Made by a program: the position numbers and the translations under genes | Shown: one piece after another, positions 59,736 through 64,000 of the stretch | How positions within the stretch are numbered: position 1 is the stretch's first letter | Layout: every line of letters starts with the position of its first letter | Notes under the pieces: model-generated | Databases searched by the model: none | Seen by the model: the letters and a program-made list of their open reading frames with translations, nothing else | What the model was told of the DNA's origin: nothing | Source: Bradyrhizobium sp. dw_411 | GTDB taxonomy: Bacteria; Pseudomonadota; Alphaproteobacteria; Rhizobiales; Xanthobacteraceae | DNA: 64,000 bases | Direction of reading: 5' to 3' | Assembly (NCBI RefSeq): GCF_018449695.1 | Contig: NZ_JAAVUY010000002.1 | Span: 372,001-436,000, forward strand

Positions 59736-60803
59736 ATGCGTATCGTCGTTCTGCCGGGTGACGGCATCGGGCCGGAAATATCAGCCGCGACATATAATGT
59801 CTTGCGGGCCGCCTCGGAGCATTTCCAGCTCGGCATCCAGACCGATGAGCATGAAGTCGGTCATGCCAGCCTGAAGCAATTCGGCTCAACGATCCCGCCC
59901 GGGCTGCTGGAAACCGTGCAGGCCGCCGACGGTCTGATCCTCGGGCCCGCCGCCACCTTTGACTTCAAGGACGAGCAGCGCGGCGAGATCAACCCGTCGA
60001 AATACTTCCGGAAAAACCTCGATTTGTTTGCCAATGTGCGGCCGGCCCGGACTTATCCCGGTCTGCGCAACCGGCTCGGCGATTTCGATCTGGTGGTGGT
60101 GCGTGAAAATACCGAAGGCTTCTATGCGGACCGCAATATGGAGCAGGGCAATGGCGAGATTCTCGTCACATCGGACGTCGTCATCTCGCTTCGCCGCATC
60201 ACTCGGCACTGTTGCGAGCGAATCGCGCAGGCGGCCTGTCAGCTCGCGATGCGCCGGCGCAAGCACCTCACCATCGTTCACAAGGCCAATGTGCTGAAAA
60301 TCGGCGACGGCATGTTTATCGATATCTGCCGCGAGGCTGCGCGCGGCTATCCCGGCCTTGAGGTCGATGACATCCTGGTCGACGCCATGATGGCGCATGT
60401 GGTGCGCCAGCCGGATCGATTTGACGTGATCGTCTCGACCAACATGTTCGGCGACATTCTCTCGGATCTGACCGCCGAATTGTCAGGCAGCCTTGGCCTT
60501 GGCGGCTCGCTCAATGTCGGCGCTAAACACGCGATGGCGCAGGCTGCGCACGGCTCGGCGCCCGATATCGCCGGGCGTGATATCGCCAATCCGTTCTCGC
60601 TGATTTTATCGACCGCGTTGCTGCTGGCCTGGCATGGCGAGCGCACTGGTGCGCCGCGATTTGAATCGGCCGCCCGCGCCATCGAAGGTGCCGTCGCGAC
60701 CGCGATCCAAAGCGGCCGCGCGACCAAGGATGTCGGCGGCAAGCTCGGCACGGCCGCGACCGGCCAGGCCATTGTGGATATTCTGCAGTCAGACAAGGCG
60801 TAA
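59736..60803 (+). CDS. Isocitrate/isopropylmalate dehydrogenase family protein
   Basis: 355-residue NAD(P)-dependent beta-hydroxyacid oxidative decarboxylase. Family motifs: RIVVLPGDGIGPEI at the start, NLDLFANVRPARTYPGL with substrate-binding Arg residues, VVVRENTEGFYAD, the Lys-Ala-Asn motif HKANVLKIGDGMF, and metal-binding Asp in STNMFGDILSDLTAELSGSLGLGGS. The GSAPDIAGRDIANP loop is normal. AAGGA ends seven bases before ATG 59736. Substrate could be isocitrate, isopropylmalate, tartrate or homoisocitrate-like; the sequence does not decide. No leu genes flank it, which argues against leucine synthesis. Confidence 0.87.
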   Translation: MRIVVLPGDGIGPEISAATYNVLRAASEHFQLGIQTDEHEVGHASLKQFGSTIPPGLLETVQAADGLILGPAATFDFKDEQRGEINPSKYFRKNLDLFANVRPARTYPGLRNRLGDFDLVVVRENTEGFYADRNMEQGNGEILVTSDVVISLRRITRHCCERIAQAACQLAMRRRKHLTIVHKANVLKIGDGMFIDICREAARGYPGLEVDDILVDAMMAHVVRQPDRFDVIVSTNMFGDILSDLTAELSGSLGLGGSLNVGAKHAMAQAAHGSAPDIAGRDIANPFSLILSTALLLAWHGERTGAPRFESAARAIEGAVATAIQSGRATKDVGGKLGTAATGQAIVDILQSDKA

Positions 60804-60857
60804 GTGATGCGTTGACCGGAGTGGGGCTGTCGAATCAGGATTGCCGCAATAGCGATT

Positions 60858-61415
60858 TCACTCGGCGATCGCACGAATGACTTTCGCCGGGTTTCCTCCG
60901 ACAAGCGTATTGGGGGGAACGTCTTTGGTAACGACGGCGCCCGCCGCCACAACCGAGTTTTCTCCCACCGTCACGCCGCCGATGATGATGGCACCAGCGG
61001 CGATCCATACGTTTCTTTCAATCACGATGGGCTTTGCGATGGTGAAATCGCGCCGCCGGGACGGCTCAACGGGATGGCCCGATGTGATGAGGCTGACGTT
61101 CGGTCCGATCATCACGTCGTCGGCGATGTCGAGCCCGCCAAGATCGTAAAAAGTGCAGTTCTGATTGATGAAGACATTGCGCCCGATGCGGGTGTCGGCC
61201 CCGCCGGTCGCGTAGAATGGCGGGATCAGCAGAAAACTGTCGTCCACCTTCCTGCCGATCAGTTCACTGAACAAGGCCCGGACTTCGTCAGCATCGTTGA
61301 ACGTCAAGCGGTTGAGTTTAGCGGTGATCGCCATCGCCCGTTTGACGCTGGCCGACATCGCAGCCGATTCCGGCGTTCTCCGGGGAATGATCGTAATGCG
61401 ATCGTCATTCGCCAT
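60858..61415 (-). CDS. Sugar O-acetyltransferase, left-handed beta-helix (LacA/NodL-like)
   Basis: 185-residue hexapeptide-repeat acyltransferase. The N-terminal maltose acetyltransferase helix (ARALFSELIGRKV-like, here DEVRALFSELIGRKVDDSFLL) is followed by repeats IGRNVFINQNCTFYDLGGLDIADDVMIGPNVSLITSGHPVE, where the His of SGHP is the catalytic base, and WIAAGAIIIGGVTVGENSVVAAGAVVTKDVPPNTLVGGNPAKVIR. It would acetylate a sugar hydroxyl from acetyl-CoA. ATG 61415 has GGAGG ten bases upstream. It stands alone, convergent with the dehydrogenase gene. Confidence 0.85.
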   Translation of the reverse strand: MANDDRITIIPRRTPESAAMSASVKRAMAITAKLNRLTFNDADEVRALFSELIGRKVDDSFLLIPPFYATGGADTRIGRNVFINQNCTFYDLGGLDIADDVMIGPNVSLITSGHPVEPSRRRDFTIAKPIVIERNVWIAAGAIIIGGVTVGENSVVAAGAVVTKDVPPNTLVGGNPAKVIRAIAE

Positions 61416-62004
61416 TCCTGATATTCCTCCGGGGCGGCTGTGATTCGCCAAATATAGCCGCCTCGGCCCATGTGCGCGCAGACGAATTTATCGAGGCGGA
61501 TCAGTGTGATTCCATGTGTCCAGTCGGATGCGCAAAAATAAATTGCTTCGCGTTTTACCCCAAATCAAATCAGAATCCGCCTGTCTCGTCCTACAGAGGG
61601 GCGTATCGCGATCGTCACGGACGCGGGACGGGATGCGGTGGACGCTGATGCGCCTTTGACGAATGGCGCAAAAGCGGACGGCGAAGTCGTGTGGTCCTGA
61701 CGCCTCGACGCTGGCGTTCAAGTCTTGCGGAAATATCTGCGAGGCGACGGTGACAAAAGAGCCCGATCACCGGGGAGAGTACGAAGGAAACCGTTAACAC
61801 CATCGCGTGCGGGAATGCCGGGTTCTCCGGTGTACTCGTGGTGACTAACGCGCGTGCTACCACCCACTACACGCGCGGCTGCGGGTGCATCGAGCACCCG
61901 TCATTCCCCACGCCCTCTAAAGAGAGAGCGGAACGAGGAGAGCAGAACTCGGGCGAATTGCGCCGCGGGAATGTGAAATGCTGTTTGAAAATTGAATTCG
62001 TCTT
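61416..62004. other. Intergenic stretch, first part
   Basis: About 590 of the nearly 990 bases between the acetyltransferase and the ABC operon. Open frames here (such as 61488-61721 minus) have no protein-like features and are not called. One isolated CAAGTCTTG is present near 61719, the same core as the 15-bp repeats near xdh. Confidence 0.5.
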
Positions 62005-62152
62005 CTTCTCCCCTCCCTCCGCGCGCGTCAGCGCGTGGCGGGGAGGGGTCGGGGGTGGGGGGTCTATCGGCAAACTCGCTGGCAGCGGTATTCGCAGCAC
62101 CACCCCCCCACCCTTGATCCCTCCCCGCCGCTTCGCGGGGGGAGGGAAAGCA
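62005..62152. repeat. Inverted-repeat intergenic element with G/C-rich arms
   Basis: Two arms of ~45-50 bases, each containing a CCTCCCCGCC-type hairpin (GCGCGTCAGCGCG on the left, CGCTTCGCGGGG on the right) and a run of C or G, face each other around a ~45-base core. The whole could fold into one long cruciform. It looks like a family of dispersed intergenic palindromes seen in Bradyrhizobium and relatives. Confidence 0.7.
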
Positions 62153-62185
62153 GAAAAGCAATCCACACCTTCTTTGTTGCACCAT

Positions 62186-62214
62186 GGATTGCTTCGCTTG
62201 CGCTCGCAATGACG
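62186..62214. repeat. Short REP-like hairpin
   Basis: GGATTGCTTCGCTTGCGCTCGCAATGACG, given here only as ATTGC...GCAAT arms around a CTTCGCTTGCG loop, is the form of a common short dispersed repeat in Bradyrhizobium-type genomes. It is noncoding. Confidence 0.6.
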
Positions 62215-62297
62215 ATTCTCTGTTCCGCGTTTTGGCTGTTTGAAATTCGAATAGATACTATCGCTCCTCTGCAACAGCGAGCGCGACTCTCTCCCTC

Positions 62298-62388
62298 GTG
62301 GTGAGGAGGCGCTCTTGCGCCGTCTCGAACCATGAGTGCGCAGTGGCTCTCATCCTTCGAGACGGCGCTTCGCGCCTCCTCAGGATGA
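62298..62388. repeat. Pair of REP-like palindromes in opposite orientation
   Basis: Copy A at 62298-62335 (GTGAGGAGGCGC...GCCGTCTCGAACCATGAG) and copy B at 62350-62388 (TCATCCTTCGAGACGGC...GCCTCCTCAGGATGA) are inverted copies of one palindromic unit, 14 bases apart. This is the classical paired REP arrangement, just after the end of the livF gene. Confidence 0.75.
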
Positions 62389-62404
62389 GGTCGAGACACT
62401 TCAA

Positions 62405-63109
62405 TCAGATCCCCAGATACGCCGCCTGAACCTGCTCGTTGTCAGCGAGTTCCGCGCTGGTCCCCTGCATGGTCACGCTGCCGCTTTCCAGCACATAGGC
62501 GCGCTGCACCAGCGACAATGCGCGGCTGACGTTCTGCTCCACCAGCAAAATGGCGGTGCCCATTTTGTGGATTTCGCCGATTTTCTCGAAGGTCACGTCG
62601 GTCATCACAGGGGCGAGGCCGAGCGAAGGTTCGTCAAGCATCAGGAGCCGAGGCTTGAGCATCAGGCCACGGCCGACTGCGAGCATCTGCTGCTCGCCGC
62701 CGCTCATGGTGCCGGCCAGTTGCTTCTTGCGGTCGGCGAGCCGCGGAAAAATGCTGTAGACCAGATCCAGCGTGCGGCTGCGTTCCAGCTTGGCTTTCGG
62801 GACATAAGCGCCGATCTCGAGATTTTCCTGCACCGTCATTTCAGGAAATACCTGGCGGCCCTCCGGCACATGGGCAATGCCCAGTTCCGGAATTCGATGC
62901 GGCGGCAATGTCGAGAGGTCGGTCCCGGCAAAAATGATGGTGCCCGACGACATCTTCACGAGCTTCGAGATCGCGCGCAACGTCGTGCTCTTGCCGGCGC
63001 CGTTGGCGCCGAGCAGGCCGACGGCTTCGCCTTCGCCGATCTCGATGCTGACATTGTGAATGGCGGGAACGGAGCCGTAACTGGCGCTCACACCTGACAG
63101 TTTGAGCAC
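62405..63109 (-). CDS. livF: LivF, branched-chain amino acid ABC transporter ATPase
   Basis: 234-residue ATPase. Walker A GANGAGKSTTL (~37), signature MSGGEQQMLAVGRGL, Walker B LLMLDEPSLGLAP and the switch His replaced by the LivF-type VEQNV. The opening MLKLSGVSASYGSVPAIHNVS and the PEGRQVFPEMTVQENL loop are LivF hallmarks. The start is GTG at 63109, sharing one base with the livG stop (TAGTG). Last gene of the operon in this window; REP-like repeats follow directly. Confidence 0.94.
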   Translation of the reverse strand: MLKLSGVSASYGSVPAIHNVSIEIGEGEAVGLLGANGAGKSTTLRAISKLVKMSSGTIIFAGTDLSTLPPHRIPELGIAHVPEGRQVFPEMTVQENLEIGAYVPKAKLERSRTLDLVYSIFPRLADRKKQLAGTMSGGEQQMLAVGRGLMLKPRLLMLDEPSLGLAPVMTDVTFEKIGEIHKMGTAILLVEQNVSRALSLVQRAYVLESGSVTMQGTSAELADNEQVQAAYLGI

Positions 63110-63852
63110 TAACTCTCTCCCGATGTTGGCGGGTGCACGTAGGAGCCCAGATAGGCACGAACCACTTCCGGATTTTCGACGATCTCCTTGGGCGTGCCCT
63201 CCGCGATCTTCTGGCCGTGATCGAGCACCACGATGTGGCGGGCGACGGCCATGATCGCGCGCATCACATGTTCGACGATGACGATGGTCAGGCCGCGCTG
63301 CGACAGCTTTCCGATCAAGGCCACCGCCTGATCGATCTCTGAAGGATTGAGTCCGGCCATGACTTCATCGAGCAATAGAAGCCTCGGCTGCGTCGCCAGC
63401 GCGCGCGCCATTTCAAGCCGGCGCTGGTCGATCGTAGTCAGATCCTTTGCCGCGGTTTTCTCCTTGAGCGAAAGACCGACGAACTCGATCGCCTCGCGGG
63501 CTTTCTCACGCGCGACGCTGGCATGCCTGTCGCGCAGGAACGCGCCGGTCATGACGTTATCGAGCACCGTCATCGCGCCGAACGGTTTTGCCACCTGAAA
63601 GGTGCGCACGAGGCCGTGGGCGCAGATGTCGTGGGGCTTTAATCCCGTGATGTCCCGCCCGAAGGCCGACACCGAACCGGAGTCCGGCCTGTGGAAACCA
63701 GTGATGAGATGGAAGCTCGTGGTCTTGCCGGCGCCGTTGGGCCCGATCAATGCGACGGTTTCATTTTCCTTGATGGTAAAGGAGACGTCCTGCACGGCGC
63801 GCAATCCGCCGAACCGCTTGCTGAGACCGCGAATAACCAGCGCGTCCGTCAT
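63109..63852 (-). CDS. livG: LivG, branched-chain amino acid ABC transporter ATPase
   Basis: 247-residue ATPase. Walker A GPNGAGKTTSF, the LivG segment FNLITGF-like (here FHLITGFHRPDSGSVSAFGRDITGLKPHDICAHGLVRTFQ), signature reduced to LTTIDQRRLEMARAL, a degenerate form of LSYGxQRRLEIARAL, Walker B LLLLDEVMAGLNPSE, and VEHVM. ATG 63852 overlaps the stop of the permease gene by four bases. Pairs with LivF and permeases to import hydrophobic amino acids or related amides such as urea or short amides in relatives. Confidence 0.92.
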   Translation of the reverse strand: MTDALVIRGLSKRFGGLRAVQDVSFTIKENETVALIGPNGAGKTTSFHLITGFHRPDSGSVSAFGRDITGLKPHDICAHGLVRTFQVAKPFGAMTVLDNVMTGAFLRDRHASVAREKAREAIEFVGLSLKEKTAAKDLTTIDQRRLEMARALATQPRLLLLDEVMAGLNPSEIDQAVALIGKLSQRGLTIVIVEHVMRAIMAVARHIVVLDHGQKIAEGTPKEIVENPEVVRAYLGSYVHPPTSGES

Positions 63853-64000
63853 GGCGTGGCCCGCGCCGGTTTGCGGCTGGCGAAGCGATGCCAGGCTTCG
63901 CTGATCATGCCCATCAATCCGGTCGGCCGCCACAGGATTACGGCCATCAGGATCAGGCTGTAAACCGTGAGCTGCACACCGCCGATCGAGCTGCCGAGCC
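63849..64000 (-). CDS. livM: LivM-type ABC permease, C-terminal end (runs off window)
   Basis: Only the last 49 residues are inside the window: SSIGGVQLTVYSLILMAVILWRPTGLMGMISEAWHRFASR and a basic tail. The helix followed by WRPTGLMG is the standard end of LivM/LivH permeases (usual form RPxGLFG). The TGA stop overlaps the ATG of livG. The rest lies beyond base 64000. Confidence 0.85.
   Translation of the reverse strand, partial: LGSSIGGVQLTVYSLILMAVILWRPTGLMGMISEAWHRFASRKPARATP

Noticed and set aside
61488..61721. Small open frame in the repeat-rich gap
   Set aside because: No ribosome site and Arg-rich random composition, so not called as a gene.

Overview
The window looks like chromosome of a Bradyrhizobium-like alphaproteobacterium (Nitrobacteraceae). 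The evidence is high GC, strong third-position GC bias that leaves long antisense open frames, many GTG/TTG starts and 4-base start/stop overlaps, REP-like intergenic repeats near 62 kb, and a typical gene repertoire (btaA/btaB, PuuD, TctAB, Bug proteins, BMP-type ABC transporters, sox genes). No rRNA, tRNA, CRISPR, phage or insertion sequence was seen.

Layout. 0-3 kb: RND efflux pump (permease cut by the window edge, plus its adaptor). 3-7 kb: small unknown gene, UPF0104-type membrane protein, SMR exporter, and the two betaine-lipid genes btaB and btaA, which are divergent with a Pho-box-like site between them. 7-16 kb: membrane urate hydroxylase PuuD, periplasmic flavin amine oxidase with a c-type cytochrome, M20 peptidase, TctAB transporter and a class II aldolase. 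15.8-40 kb: a large purine/ureide catabolism and uptake region: DUF3830, PuuE allantoinase, fused OHCU decarboxylase/HIU hydrolase, urate permease, cofactor-free uricase, xanthine dehydrogenase, 8-oxoguanine deaminase-like hydrolase, two complete BMP-type ABC importers, a possible Tsx-like outer-membrane channel, a nucleoside/guanine deaminase, an isochorismatase-fold amidase and an allantoate amidohydrolase. 40-48.7 kb: a second nitrogen-compound region: dicarboxylate symporter, flavin reductase, DUF1989 protein with a small ribbon-helix-helix protein, GntR regulator, orphan BMP binding protein, second isochorismatase-fold amidase and a purine-type permease. 48.8-50.9 kb: small metal-response cassette (MerR, CDF exporter, beta-barrel). 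50.9-53.4 kb: orphan TctC and MmgE/PrpD. 53.4-59.4 kb: one likely seven-gene operon joining iorAB-like molybdenum hydroxylase, fccB and soxXYZA. 59.7-64 kb: isocitrate/isopropylmalate-type dehydrogenase, acetyltransferase, a repeat-rich gap, and the end of a branched-chain amino acid ABC operon.

How it works together. Purine nucleosides and bases would enter through the outer-membrane channel and BMP transporters, be deaminated and oxidised to urate, then be converted through 5-hydroxyisourate and OHCU to allantoin, allantoate and free nitrogen. Two unrelated urate-oxidising enzymes are present. Genes for the last ureidoglycolate steps are not in the window.

The strongest unexplained signals are regulatory or structural. 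They are 15-bp tandem arrays with a CAAG-N-CTTG core at both ends of the xanthine dehydrogenase operon, a perfect 20-bp palindrome before the DUF1989 operon, paired dyads before the second amidase operon and before iorA, and a SoxY whose unusual C-terminal tail is encoded by the near-perfect Shine-Dalgarno sequence of soxZ.
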